From NCBI RefSeq assembly GCF_024506435.1, contig NZ_JANIET010000002.1, positions 248,001 through 312,000 of the forward strand: a DNA stretch of 64,000 bases. The letters run 5' to 3'. Positions 17,024-28,418 of the stretch are shown in pieces (within the stretch, counting starts at the first letter, position 1; every line of letters begins with the position of its first letter). This DNA is from Pantoea trifolii (GTDB lineage Bacteria > Pseudomonadota > Gammaproteobacteria > Enterobacterales > Enterobacteriaceae). A model generated the notes under the pieces. That model made no database searches. It saw only the letters and a program-made list of their open reading frames with translations, and was not told where the DNA came from. A program made the position numbers and the translations under genes.

Positions 17024-18238
17024 ATGTCTACCGAAAGTCTTCAACCTCCACACAATAAAATCCATGCGTATTGGGGCGGCGTATTTGCCATGACGCTCTG
17101 CGTTTTTGTGCTGATCGCTTCTGAGTTTATGCCTGTAAGTCTACTGACGCCTATTGCCAGCGATTTGCTCGTCACGGAGGGGCTGGCAGGACAGGGCATC
17201 GCCATTTCAGGCGCACTGGCGGTGCTGACCAGCCTGACAATTTCCCGCATTGCCGGGGATCTGAATCGTAAATATCTTCTGCTGGGGCTGACAATTCTGA
17301 TGGCGGTATCAGGAATGATTGTCGCGCTGGCGGCCAGCTATCCGATTTATATGTTGGGGCGGGCGCTGATTGGTATCGTGATTGGTGGATTCTGGTCAAT
17401 GTCGGCGGCGACGGCCATTCGGCTGGTGCCGCAGCATCAGGTTCCCCGCGCGCTGGCGATTTTTAACGGCGGGAACGCATTGGCCACGGTTGTCGCGGTA
17501 CCGTTGGGTAGCTATCTCGGGGCGACCGTTGGATGGCGGGGTGCCTTTTTATCTCTCGTACCGCTGGCGATAGCGGCGTTCATCTGGCAATGCATCAGCC
17601 TGCCTTCAATGGAAAGCGATAATCAACGCAAACCACAGGGATCGGTACTTCGTCTATTTAGAGTCTCAACCGTAGCAACAGGGCTGCTGGCCTGCGGACT
17701 GTTCTTCATGGGGCAGTTTGCCTTGTTTACCTACGTGCGGCCGTTTTTGGAAAACGTGACCAGAGTGAGTGCTTCTGGCTTGTCGTTGATTTTGCTTGCT
17801 ATAGGTGCAGCAGGTTTTATCGGCACCATGATTGTTTCGACCTTCCTGAACGCAAGGTTTTATCCGACATTAATCATGATACCTCTGGTTATGGCAGCGA
17901 TTGAGGGAACGTTACTCTTGTTCGGTCACAGCATGTGGGTTGTTGCCGTTTTGCTAAGCCTGTGGGGAATGCTTGCGACCGCCGCGCCAACCGGATGGTG
18001 GACATGGATCGCAAGGACGCTACCCGAAGATGCAGAGGCGGGTGGTGGCTTAATGGTTGCTGTCATCCAACTCTCCATTGCGCTGGGTTCAACAGCAGGA
18101 GGTCTGATATTCGACAGACTGGGATGGCAAAGTGCTTTCGGCTTGAGTGGTTTATTACTGCTTGGTGCGGTCGCAATGACGTTTGTGATATTTCGTCAAG
18201 ATTATACGTCACTGAAGAAAGTCACCGTACGCGACTGA
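17024..18238 (+). CDS. MFS transporter, DHA1 NepI/arabinose-efflux type (404 aa)
   Basis: AGGGA lies seven bases before the ATG at 17024, and a TTG two codons earlier is less likely. Twelve membrane segments are visible, with ISRIAGDLNRKYLLLG after helix 2 and LIGIVIGGFWSMSAATAIRLVP in helices 4-5. Helices 1-5 align closely with the MFS protein at 10718. It probably exports a compound made or detoxified by the preceding hydrolase, under LysR control. Confidence 0.9.
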   Translation: MSTESLQPPHNKIHAYWGGVFAMTLCVFVLIASEFMPVSLLTPIASDLLVTEGLAGQGIAISGALAVLTSLTISRIAGDLNRKYLLLGLTILMAVSGMIVALAASYPIYMLGRALIGIVIGGFWSMSAATAIRLVPQHQVPRALAIFNGGNALATVVAVPLGSYLGATVGWRGAFLSLVPLAIAAFIWQCISLPSMESDNQRKPQGSVLRLFRVSTVATGLLACGLFFMGQFALFTYVRPFLENVTRVSASGLSLILLAIGAAGFIGTMIVSTFLNARFYPTLIMIPLVMAAIEGTLLLFGHSMWVVAVLLSLWGMLATAAPTGWWTWIARTLPEDAEAGGGLMVAVIQLSIALGSTAGGLIFDRLGWQSAFGLSGLLLLGAVAMTFVIFRQDYTSLKKVTVRD

Positions 18239-18280
18239 GAGAACAGCAGCGAGTCAGGCACTATTGCACAACGCTTATTA

Positions 18281-18315
18281 CCGGATTAGCGGCTCAGGAT
18301 CTATTGCTAATCCGG
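18281..18315. terminator. Inverted repeat between convergent genes, probable terminator
   Basis: Perfect 10-bp arms CCGGATTAGC and GCTAATCCGG are separated by 15 nt and lie between the convergent MFS and dioxygenase genes. There is no clear T-tract, so efficiency is uncertain. Confidence 0.55.
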
Positions 18316-18396
18316 TTCATCAAATCAGATATAAACTCATCGATATGGCGTAACACTAACGTCAGGGCATTACGCCACATCATTTGCAAAACACGC

Positions 18397-19539
18397 CTAG
18401 GCTTTTCTCTTACTCTCGTGGTTGTCTAATTGCTGGCTGAACTCTTCCGCTGAACAGCGTTGCTGTAAAGCTTCCAGTAACAACTGCTGTTGTGTTTTGG
18501 GGACCAGTCCTCCCAGTGGTGGATCGGTATCCAGATTGGTCGGGAAGGAGTAGCCTTCACCGCTCGCCGCCACAATTGCCTGTAATTCTTCATCGCTCAG
18601 ATCTTTACTCAGCAGGGTTGGATAAATCGCTTCCATCACTTTAACGTGATTCACCTTCTCCATGGTTTTGCCAAATGCGGAAGAGACCTGCAGCAAATTG
18701 GCCGTACGCACGTGATCCTGCGTGACATTATTGCCAGCGGCATGAAACAGGGCCGGATTGAAGAACAGCCCATCACCTTTTTGCAGCGGCAACTGAATGG
18801 CATGCTGCTGGAAGAACTCAATAAAACGCGGATCGCGCCATGCCAGATATCCCTCGGCATACTGCTGCGACCAGGGCAAAAGTTGCGTTGGACCAGATTC
18901 AATCGGCATATCACTGTGAGCCACCGCGCCCTGAAGCGTCAGATATTGCGACAGAATCTGCAACGGCAGAGGGAAGCGAGCAACCACGTCATTTACCTGG
19001 AAACCGAGATGGTAATCCCGATGCGGCTGTTGCGCTTTACCGCCCGGACGCACCTGATTAACCTGCGCCGTAATTTCATATCCCGGCCCGACCCAAGCTT
19101 CACAAATCAGCGCCAGCAAAGGATTGCTGTAGTAATCGATGAAGGCATCAGCATCCCGCTCCGCCACTTTTTGCAGTGCATTCCAGATACGCCCGTTACT
19201 GCCCGCTTTGGCAAAGTGATCGCCGCCGCCGCCGTTTGCCGCTTCACTGGCGAGGATATCCTCAAAGACGTTACTGCTGCGATCAACGGCTGAGACATCG
19301 CCATATAACCCCTGAACCACCAGAACACCGGGGCCGCTGGACAATGCACGATGCAGTTCAGCCAGCATGTTTTGACGGTCTGCTGTTGCAGCCGCCAGCA
19401 GGTCGTCACGATGATAGATCAGCACATTTTTATCAGCCGAACGTGCCAGCGGGAAATCGTCTTTACGCAGGGTTTGCGCGCAAATCGTGGCGAAATCGTC
19501 GAGCGAAATATGACTGTCGTTAATGTAGATATTCTTCAT
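18397..19539 (-). CDS. Phytanoyl-CoA dioxygenase (PhyH)-family protein (380 aa)
   Basis: The double-stranded beta-helix iron site is visible as QPHRDYHLGF (the H-x-D pair) and, about 100 residues later, as FFNPALFHAAGNN with the distal histidine. An arginine for 2-oxoglutarate is plausible in DHVRTANLLQ. Members are Fe(II)/2-oxoglutarate hydroxylases of small molecules. GAGG is seven bases before the ATG. The gene starts nine bases after the stop of the SDR gene, so the two form an operon, divergent from a LacI-type regulator. Confidence 0.85.
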   Translation of the reverse strand: MKNIYINDSHISLDDFATICAQTLRKDDFPLARSADKNVLIYHRDDLLAAATADRQNMLAELHRALSSGPGVLVVQGLYGDVSAVDRSSNVFEDILASEAANGGGGDHFAKAGSNGRIWNALQKVAERDADAFIDYYSNPLLALICEAWVGPGYEITAQVNQVRPGGKAQQPHRDYHLGFQVNDVVARFPLPLQILSQYLTLQGAVAHSDMPIESGPTQLLPWSQQYAEGYLAWRDPRFIEFFQQHAIQLPLQKGDGLFFNPALFHAAGNNVTQDHVRTANLLQVSSAFGKTMEKVNHVKVMEAIYPTLLSKDLSDEELQAIVAASGEGYSFPTNLDTDPPLGGLVPKTQQQLLLEALQQRCSAEEFSQQLDNHESKRKA

Positions 19540-19548
19540 TTTTTTGCC

Positions 19549-20379
19549 TCACAGAGTCAGAGCTTGTGATGGCTGGAAGCCACCGTTATCACCACAACCA
19601 ACCACACTTTGATCGAAATCGATCACCGCACCCGTCATCATTCCTGACTCCTCAGAAAGGAGAAATGCGACGCCACGCGCGACTTCGGCTGGCTTGAGCA
19701 GACGACCAAAAGGCTGCGCCTGCTCAGCGTTGCGAAGCCAGTTTTCATCAGCGTCATGATATTGCCGCTGGATGTCGTGCTCGTGTGGCGTATCCATCCA
19801 GCCAATATTCAGACCGTTTACCCGGATGCGATTGCGCATGGCGCTGAAGGCCACGTTTTTAGTCAGTGTGACCAGCGCACCTTTGGATGCGGCGTATGCC
19901 GTTAAGAAGCTCTGACCGCCATGAGAAGTCATGGTGATGATATTGACGATGCTGCCTTCAATGCCTTTGGCAATCATCAGTTTGATCGCTGCCTGCATCA
20001 GGAAAAAAGGCGCGCGAACGTTGACGGCCATAATCGCATCAAATAATTCCGGGGAAGTGTTGAGGATGGTGCCGCGATCGGACATGCCTGCGCAATTCAC
20101 CAGCCCGTGCAGGGTTCCAAACGCCTTTTCTGCGGTCGCCACTACTTTTTCGCAGGCTTCTGGCGAGCTGATATCTGCTTCAACAAATATCACTTCACAA
20201 CCGGTTTGACTGAGAATATCCACCTGTTCGTGTCCGGCTTTAACATTACGACCGCAAATCACAATGCCCCGGGCTCCGCGAATTGCCAGAAGACTGGCAA
20301 CGGCTGCGCCTAATCCCTGTGTTCCGCCGGTCACGACGAACACTTTGTTTTTAAATCTGCTGCTGTCACTCAGGCTCAT
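19549..20379 (-). CDS. Short-chain dehydrogenase/reductase (276 aa)
   Basis: The start at 20379 (MSLSDSSRFKNKVF) has GGA six bases upstream and is preferred over an ATG 14 codons earlier. The Rossmann nucleotide site is FVVTGGTQGLGAAVA (TGxxxGxG). NCAG is NCAGMSD and the catalytic pair is YAASKGALV, with serine in ITMTSHG. It is a classical SDR acting on an alcohol or ketone. In an operon with a PhyH-type hydroxylase, it may oxidise the hydroxylated product. Confidence 0.9.
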   Translation of the reverse strand: MSLSDSSRFKNKVFVVTGGTQGLGAAVASLLAIRGARGIVICGRNVKAGHEQVDILSQTGCEVIFVEADISSPEACEKVVATAEKAFGTLHGLVNCAGMSDRGTILNTSPELFDAIMAVNVRAPFFLMQAAIKLMIAKGIEGSIVNIITMTSHGGQSFLTAYAASKGALVTLTKNVAFSAMRNRIRVNGLNIGWMDTPHEHDIQRQYHDADENWLRNAEQAQPFGRLLKPAEVARGVAFLLSEESGMMTGAVIDFDQSVVGCGDNGGFQPSQALTL

Positions 20380-20493
20380 TTCATGTCCTTTGTTATTTTG
20401 GGTGAGGTAAGGTCTGTCCACTTGCTCACAGTGACCTTAGCAATTACATTCGATTAACAATACGGCGACATAACCTCAAAAAGACCTCAACTT

Positions 20494-21507
20494 ATGGCAA
20501 GGTCATTCTCCATTAAGCAAATCGCGGCACAGTCTGGCGTCAGCAAAGCCACGGTCGACAGAGCATTGCATCAACGCGGCAGTGTCAGTCCACGCACTGC
20601 CCGACGCATTGCTCAGGCGATCCGCGACCTGGAATTACAGCAGCGCGCCAGCCTGGCAAGCGGTCGCACGCTACCGATCGATCTGGTGATGCACGCGCCA
20701 GAGCGATTCAGTTCGTTAGTGCTAGCGGCGCTGCTTAGTCAAATCAACAGCTTCGCGCCTTTCCGACTAACGTTGCGTTGCCACATTTTTGAAGAGATCT
20801 CGCCTGAAGATCTGCAGCGTGAGCTGCGCCGCTGTGGCAATGACAGTTATGGCGTGTTGCTCAAAGCAAGCGATCACCCTTTGCTCAAGAATACGATTGC
20901 GGAGCTGGCGGCCCTCAACGTGCCGGTGGTAACGCTCGTTACTGATTTACCGTCAAGCGAGCGCATCAGCTATGTCGGCATGGATAATGATGGTGCCGGT
21001 CGAACGGCGGCCTGGCTGATGTCGCGGTGGCTGCCTGCTGCCGTGCAAACGGTCGCCGTTGTGATCAGCAGCACGGGCTTTCGCGGGGAAGAGCAGCGCA
21101 TGGAGGGCTTCATTCAGGCGTTGAGTCAGCGAGCGCCGTATTTGAAGATTAAAGCTGTCAGTGAAGGTTACGGTATCGATTCACTCACTTTTACCCAGAT
21201 GTGCACAGCGCTGGAACAGGATCCCTCGATCCAATCTATTTATAGCGTGGGGGGCGGAAATGGTGCCATTTTGCAGGCTTTTTCAGCGATGCACCGCGAG
21301 GTAAACGTTTTCATTGGCCATGATCTGGATGAAGAAAATCGCCGGCTACTCGCTGCTGAAGAGATGGATGCGGTGATTGACCATGATCTTCATGAAGATG
21401 CGCGATCGGCGTTTAAAGCAATCCTGCGTTTTCACGGCTTTTTGCCCGAAGCCGAAGATGAAACGGCATCATCACGCGTTATTGTCGTCACGCCGTTCAA
21501 TATTTGA
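20494..21507 (+). CDS. LacI-family transcriptional regulator (337 aa)
   Basis: The N-terminal helix-turn-helix reads FSIKQIAAQSGVSKATVDRALHQRGSVSPRTARRIAQAI, with the hinge after it. The effector domain has the periplasmic-sugar-binding fold (SYVGMDNDGAGRTAAWLMSRW and SIYSVGGGNGAILQAF). No clear Shine-Dalgarno sequence precedes the ATG. It is divergent from the SDR/PhyH operon with about 114 bp between starts and is the obvious candidate regulator, probably responding to a sugar-like or polyol substrate. Confidence 0.9.
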   Translation: MARSFSIKQIAAQSGVSKATVDRALHQRGSVSPRTARRIAQAIRDLELQQRASLASGRTLPIDLVMHAPERFSSLVLAALLSQINSFAPFRLTLRCHIFEEISPEDLQRELRRCGNDSYGVLLKASDHPLLKNTIAELAALNVPVVTLVTDLPSSERISYVGMDNDGAGRTAAWLMSRWLPAAVQTVAVVISSTGFRGEEQRMEGFIQALSQRAPYLKIKAVSEGYGIDSLTFTQMCTALEQDPSIQSIYSVGGGNGAILQAFSAMHREVNVFIGHDLDEENRRLLAAEEMDAVIDHDLHEDARSAFKAILRFHGFLPEAEDETASSRVIVVTPFNI

Positions 21508-21570
21508 GGCACTAGCGATGGCTAAGTGGCAATATCGACGCCAAACCGCTATTGCTCTGAGGATTTTGAT

Positions 21571-22053
21571 ATGACCACCTTTCACCAACTCAATGCCATC
21601 AGCCTGCGTGGCCAGCCTATCTCAATGGCCGATTTCACCGGCAAGCTGGTTCTGGTGGTTAACACCGCCAGCCATTGTGGATTCACGCCACAATATGCCG
21701 GTCTCGAAGCACTTTACAAAAAGCACGCCGCTCAGGGGCTGGTGATCCTGGGGTTCCCCTGTAACCAGTTCGGTAAGCAGGAACCCGGCAGCGCCGATGA
21801 TATCGCGCAGACCTGCCAAATTAACTACGGTGTGAGCTTTCCGATGTTTGAGAAAGTTGAGGTCAACGGCGCCGCAACGCATCCGGTTTTTCGCTATCTA
21901 AAAGACGAATTGCCCGGCGTGCTGGGAGGGCGCATCAAGTGGAACTTCACTAAGTTTCTCATCGGACGTGATGGCAAACCGCTCAAGCGTTTTGCGCCAA
22001 TCACCACTCCGGAGAAAATGGAAGCCGCAATCCTTGCTGCACTAGAAAGCTAA
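21571..22053 (+). CDS. Glutathione peroxidase, BtuE-like (160 aa)
   Basis: TGAGGA precedes the ATG at 21571 by about seven bases. The peroxidatic cysteine is C36 in NTASHCGFTPQY, followed by the conserved LGFPCNQFGKQEP glutamine motif and by IKWNFTKFLI with the catalytic tryptophan and asparagine. The length is normal for bacterial GPx proteins, which reduce peroxides with glutathione or thioredoxin. The histidine before Cys36 is unusual compared with the common lysine. Monocistronic or weakly linked to the LacI gene upstream. Confidence 0.92.
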   Translation: MTTFHQLNAISLRGQPISMADFTGKLVLVVNTASHCGFTPQYAGLEALYKKHAAQGLVILGFPCNQFGKQEPGSADDIAQTCQINYGVSFPMFEKVEVNGAATHPVFRYLKDELPGVLGGRIKWNFTKFLIGRDGKPLKRFAPITTPEKMEAAILAALES

Positions 22054-22152
22054 TAGTGATTCCGTCTCTCGACGTCCGAAATGTGCGAGCTATCACAATT
22101 AACAACATTTCTTTTTAAGCAATTAGCCTGTTTCTACCTTAAACATCCCCTG

Positions 22153-22173
22153 CATGTCACGGTTTGTGACATG
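22153..22173. promoter_or_regulatory. Probable RpiR-type operator upstream of its own gene
   Basis: A perfect inverted repeat CATGTCAC-N5-GTGACATG ends 26 bp before the first regulator ATG. The same ATGTCAC-N5-GTGACAT site recurs at 22944-22962 before the PTS gene. Matching sites bracketing the regulator suggest autoregulation plus control of the downstream operon. Confidence 0.75.
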
Positions 22174-22199
22174 ATAAACGTCATAAATGACCTGCCAGG

Positions 22200-22970
22200 A
22201 TGTTTAAATATATGTTTGACGCAAGAAAGTTATCCACTTTAAACGCCCTCGAAAGCTGCGTGCACAATTATATTATCAAAAACATTAATGCCGTTATTTA
22301 TATGACGATAAGGGAGCTTGCCGATAATTCGGGTGTGTCTACCGCAACGATTCTGCGATTCTGTAAAAAAATGGATTTCAATGGTTACTCAGAACTCAAA
22401 GCCAGTATGAAGTTACACCTGAACAGAAATAGCACATTACTTATTCCTCATGGCGCTGAGGAAATATTAACCTTTTTTAAAAGCATCAGAAACGATGAGT
22501 TTGATGAGATGATTAAGCAGGCAGCAGAGTATATTCGTGATGCAGAACGGGTGTTCTTTGCCGGCGCTGGCAGCTCTGGCACGCTTGGCAGGTATGGCGC
22601 CCGTTTCTTCTCTAACATGGGCAAGTTCAGCAATCACATTGACGATCCCTATTATCCGGTGAGCTCGGACATGGTGCAGAGTTCAGTGGCTATCGTGCTT
22701 TCTGTCTCTGGCGAAACCCCCGAAATAGTGAAACTCGCCAGACAATTTGTTATTCACCATTGCAAAGTGATTGCGATAACCTGTAATCCTGATTCAACCC
22801 TGGCAAAACTCGCTGACTTTATTGTTCCCTATCATGTGTCCCGCATTTTAATTGATAACGAATACGATATTACCACGCAGGTTCCGGTTATTTTTATTCT
22901 TGAATCAATAGGCAGAAAACTGGTGGTGAATAATGTCAGTGAGATGTCACGTGGTGTGACATTTTTGTAA
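22200..22970 (+). CDS. MurR/RpiR-family transcriptional regulator (256 aa)
   Basis: The N-terminal HTH_6 domain (residues 30-75) contains IRELADNSGVSTATILRFCKKMDFNGYSELK, the RpiR hallmark. The C-terminal SIS phosphosugar-binding domain (residues 105-240) contains FFAGAGSSGTLGRYGARFF and VLSVSGETPEIVKLA. An alternative start is the ATG four codons in (22212), which has AGGA at a slightly long distance. The gene sits directly before an EIIBC and a phospho-beta-glucosidase gene, so the effector is probably a phosphorylated beta-glucoside or its product. Confidence 0.9.
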   Translation: MFKYMFDARKLSTLNALESCVHNYIIKNINAVIYMTIRELADNSGVSTATILRFCKKMDFNGYSELKASMKLHLNRNSTLLIPHGAEEILTFFKSIRNDEFDEMIKQAAEYIRDAERVFFAGAGSSGTLGRYGARFFSNMGKFSNHIDDPYYPVSSDMVQSSVAIVLSVSGETPEIVKLARQFVIHHCKVIAITCNPDSTLAKLADFIVPYHVSRILIDNEYDITTQVPVIFILESIGRKLVVNNVSEMSRGVTFL

Positions 22971-23008
22971 TTGTCGACCGGTTATAACATATTGTGACTT
23001 CGTGACAT
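22944..23008. promoter_or_regulatory. Operator region upstream of the EIIBC gene
   Basis: A second ATGTCAC-N5-GTGACAT palindrome (22944-22962) overlaps the 3' end of the regulator gene, about 125 bp before the EIIBC start. A further GTGACAT half site lies at 23002-23008. The identity with the site at 22153 supports regulation by the RpiR-type protein. Confidence 0.75.
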
Positions 23009-23087
23009 TGCCAAAGCGATTTTCTAACATTGCCGCGATGAGTTCGCCTCTGACGGACTGAATTCCCTCTGGCAATGGAAGAAAACC

Positions 23088-26046
<2,959 letters not shown>

Positions 26047-26053
26047 CAAAATT

Positions 26054-26077
26054 AGGTGCGACAAGGATGTCGCACCT
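26054..26077. terminator. Terminator hairpin after the PTS/GH1 operon
   Basis: Ten-bp arms AGGTGCGACA and TGTCGCACCT around AGGA are followed by AAAATTTTTAAGG. It ends the plus-strand operon and may also serve the convergent minus-strand membrane gene. Confidence 0.75.
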
Positions 26078-26086
26078 ACAAAATTT

Positions 26087-26890
26087 TTAAGGCTTCTCTT
26101 TCTCTTCTTCAGCCGGAATCAGCGGTTCATCAATGGCGATGGATGAATTAGATTTCAGCAGCTGAATATCCAGAATCACGTAGGTCATAGTGGTAATGAA
26201 TAACGAAATCACGCTGCCAATCACGCCGCTGGTGGTGAAGGTGAAATAGTTATACATCACCACCCAGGTCACACAAATAAACAGCGCCAGCGCAACGTTA
26301 ATTGCCGACTGCGAATAATCGGTGGTGCGTGATCCCATTTCATTAATTTGCCGACTGAAATTCGCGCCGCTGTATTTCTCCAGCACAAAAATTCCCTGTT
26401 CCCAATTACGCAAACGACGTGCGCCGCTGCGGGTGAGAAATACGTAGAGCAGCGAGACAAATAAACCGGAGAAGGCGATCAGTACCGGCACCGCTTCCAG
26501 CGCATAAGCGAGGCTTTTATGGCTGGATGCCTGCGGCGTGAGATCCAAAGTTAATGACGCACCCAGCGCGGCATATAAAAACACAAACAGCAGCAGAAAC
26601 AGCGCGTTGCGCCGCCAGTCGAGATCGGCTTCGTGATTCTTCTGCTGGCGCGCGCTGTGCAGCGCCTGCTGTAATAACGTGGCATTGGTGGATGCGGTGT
26701 CAATACTTTCAATCTCTTCAGCCAATAAGCGGTGAATAAACGGCTGATCGGCCGGTTCAATGGTGATGCGCATAGATTTCTCGGTAACGTAACGATCAAA
26801 GGCGTCAGTGTAACGTAAATCGCCTGGCTCGCGCAGAATCTGCGAGTAAGCGCGCAATTTTCCATCTATGTTTCGGTTCGCATCGCACAT
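26087..26890 (-). CDS. Membrane protein of unknown function with four TM segments (267 aa)
   Basis: Four hydrophobic segments are visible: ALFLLLFVFLYAALGASLTL, AVPVLIAFSGLFVSLLYVFL, INVALALFICVTWVVMYNYF and GVIGSVISLFITTMTYVILDI. They follow a charged N-terminal part and precede an acidic tail (PLIPAEEEKEKP). The start at 26890 (MCDANRNID) is chosen because the longer frame would run through the divergent ybaA start. No clear Shine-Dalgarno sequence supports it, and M at 26773 is an alternative. I do not recognise a family. Confidence 0.65.
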   Translation of the reverse strand: MCDANRNIDGKLRAYSQILREPGDLRYTDAFDRYVTEKSMRITIEPADQPFIHRLLAEEIESIDTASTNATLLQQALHSARQQKNHEADLDWRRNALFLLLFVFLYAALGASLTLDLTPQASSHKSLAYALEAVPVLIAFSGLFVSLLYVFLTRSGARRLRNWEQGIFVLEKYSGANFSRQINEMGSRTTDYSQSAINVALALFICVTWVVMYNYFTFTTSGVIGSVISLFITTMTYVILDIQLLKSNSSIAIDEPLIPAEEEKEKP

Positions 26891-26951
26891 TATTTGTACA
26901 ATTGATGGGCGGTTATTACTGACCGCGCAAATCACGACGGAGTAATGAGCT

Positions 26952-27305
26952 ATGTCGTATGTTGATGGTTTTGTCGTAGCGGTGCCGGAAGCCAATAAGG
27001 AGGATTATCGTGCCATGGCGGCCAAAGCCGCGCCGCTGTTCAAAGAGTTTGGCGCCACGCGTATCGTCGAGTGCTGGGCAGACGATGTGCCTGAAGGCAC
27101 GCAGACCGATTTCTATCGCGCTGTAAAAGCCGAAGAGGGCGAAACGGTGGTTTTCAGCTGGATCGAATATCCCTCGCGAGAAGCGCGTGACGCCGCCAAT
27201 GCCAAAATGATGTCCGATCCGCGCATGAAAGAGATGGGCGAGAATATGCCGTTCGACGGTAAACGCATGATTTATGGCGGATTCGCGATTTTGCTGGAGG
27301 AGTAG
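26952..27305 (+). CDS. ybaA: DUF1428 family protein YbaA (117 aa)
   Basis: The sequence MSYVDGFVVAVPEANKEDYRAMAAKAAPLFKEFGA, then RIVECWADDVPEGTQTDF and a C-terminal MPFDGKRMIYGGFAILLE, is that of E. coli YbaA/DUF1428, a small ferredoxin-like-fold protein of unknown role. GGAG is nine bases before the ATG. It is divergent from the four-TM membrane gene and followed by a REP palindrome. Confidence 0.9.
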   Translation: MSYVDGFVVAVPEANKEDYRAMAAKAAPLFKEFGATRIVECWADDVPEGTQTDFYRAVKAEEGETVVFSWIEYPSREARDAANAKMMSDPRMKEMGENMPFDGKRMIYGGFAILLEE

Positions 27306-27327
27306 TTGAGCGCTAAGGCGTTGAGAT

Positions 27328-27347
27328 GGTCGCCATGAATGGCGACC
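27328..27347. repeat. 20-bp REP palindrome (GGTCGCC type)
   Basis: GGTCGCCATGAATGGCGACC followed by CTAC. The same palindrome with changes in the two centre bases occurs at 30101, 34467, 54506 and 57918, in each case between genes. Confidence 0.85.
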
Positions 27348-27510
27348 CTACGACTTGGCGCTCTATCTCCGTCCGATATCATTTATGATCTTCAAAATCT
27401 GAACTGACCTCTAAGCGATTGGCGCTCGCAGATTATTCGGGTAACGTGGAATGCTTAACTTTGTTACCTACAAATAATTACCGCACGCTAAGTTGCAGGA
27501 GAGTCAGTCC

Positions 27511-28374
27511 ATGGCCGTAAATTCAAACATCGTCGGCATTGTCAGCGATGAGTTCACCAATCCCAATACCGTAAAACTGCTCAATGAAGTTACGCGCCAG
27601 CTGAATGCACGCGGCTTGATTACGCTGCTGCTCAATGCCAATTCCCGTGAAAGTTATCAAAGCGCGCTTCATAACGCCGCGCAACTTCCTGTCAGCGCTT
27701 TAGTGTTTCTGACCTCGCTGTTCAGCGATGAGTTGAGTGTGGCAGCCGATATCCTGCCGCAGGCCAAAACCGTCCATCTAAGCCACAGCGCCAGCGCGGA
27801 TGCCAACGTCGTGATTGCCGATGGTTATGACGCAGGTGCAGAGATGGGATTGTTGCTGCTGTCGCAAGGTCATCAACGGTTCGGCTTTATGCACAGCCAG
27901 CAAAACAGCGCGACTGCGCGCCAGCTGGATGGTTTTGTCGCCAGCCTGCAAGCAGAACAGAAAGAACTGAAAATCGAGCTCTCTGCCGGTGGCAACGATC
28001 GCGAGCTGGCTTATCAGGCGATGATGGCGTATTTGAAGAAAACGCGTGCTGCCGAGCGCATCAATGCGCTGTTCTGCGAAAGCGATGTGTTGGCGTTTGG
28101 TGCGTTACAAGCGGTGCGTGACTTCGCACAAGGTGCTCATGTTGCGGTGGTGGGTTTTGATGATGTCGATGAAGCGCGCGCGTCAACCTGGCATCTCACC
28201 AGTTGGGCGCAGCGTCGTGATTTGCTGGTGGCTGAAGCGTTGAATCGTTTATTGGAGAACCTCGCTGATACCAGTAACGCCTGGCAGCAGGGCGAGTTAC
28301 AGGTGCGCCATTCGCATCACGGCAAGCATGTGCCGGGCGAAATGTCGCAGTGCGGCTGTGCGATTCGGCATTGA
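27511..28374 (+). CDS. LacI-type effector-binding protein without DNA-binding domain (287 aa)
   Basis: The whole protein is a periplasmic-binding-protein-like sensor fold as in LacI regulators: IVGIVSDEFTNPNTVKLLNEVTRQL at the start, FGFMHSQQNSATARQLDGF in the middle, and AVVGFDDVDEARASTWHLTS near the end. The usual 60-residue helix-turn-helix is absent. The ATG at 27511 has AGGAGAG eight bases upstream, and no helix-turn-helix is encoded upstream in any frame I examined. There is no signal peptide, so it acts in the cytoplasm. The C-terminal CGCAIRH is unusual. Role unknown. Confidence 0.8.
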   Translation: MAVNSNIVGIVSDEFTNPNTVKLLNEVTRQLNARGLITLLLNANSRESYQSALHNAAQLPVSALVFLTSLFSDELSVAADILPQAKTVHLSHSASADANVVIADGYDAGAEMGLLLLSQGHQRFGFMHSQQNSATARQLDGFVASLQAEQKELKIELSAGGNDRELAYQAMMAYLKKTRAAERINALFCESDVLAFGALQAVRDFAQGAHVAVVGFDDVDEARASTWHLTSWAQRRDLLVAEALNRLLENLADTSNAWQQGELQVRHSHHGKHVPGEMSQCGCAIRH

Positions 28375-28388
28375 TAGCAAGAACCAGC

Positions 28389-28408
28389 GGTGCGCATTGC
28401 TGCGCACC
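28389..28408. terminator. Palindrome between convergent genes, terminator-like
   Basis: GGTGCGCA-TTGC-TGCGCACC, an 8-bp perfect stem between the HTH-less LacI-type gene and the cysteine hydrolase gene. It resembles the GGTGCGCAT...ATGCGCACC variant of the local REP family (compare 30148-30167). Confidence 0.6.
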
Positions 28409-28418
28409 AAATCTCTAT

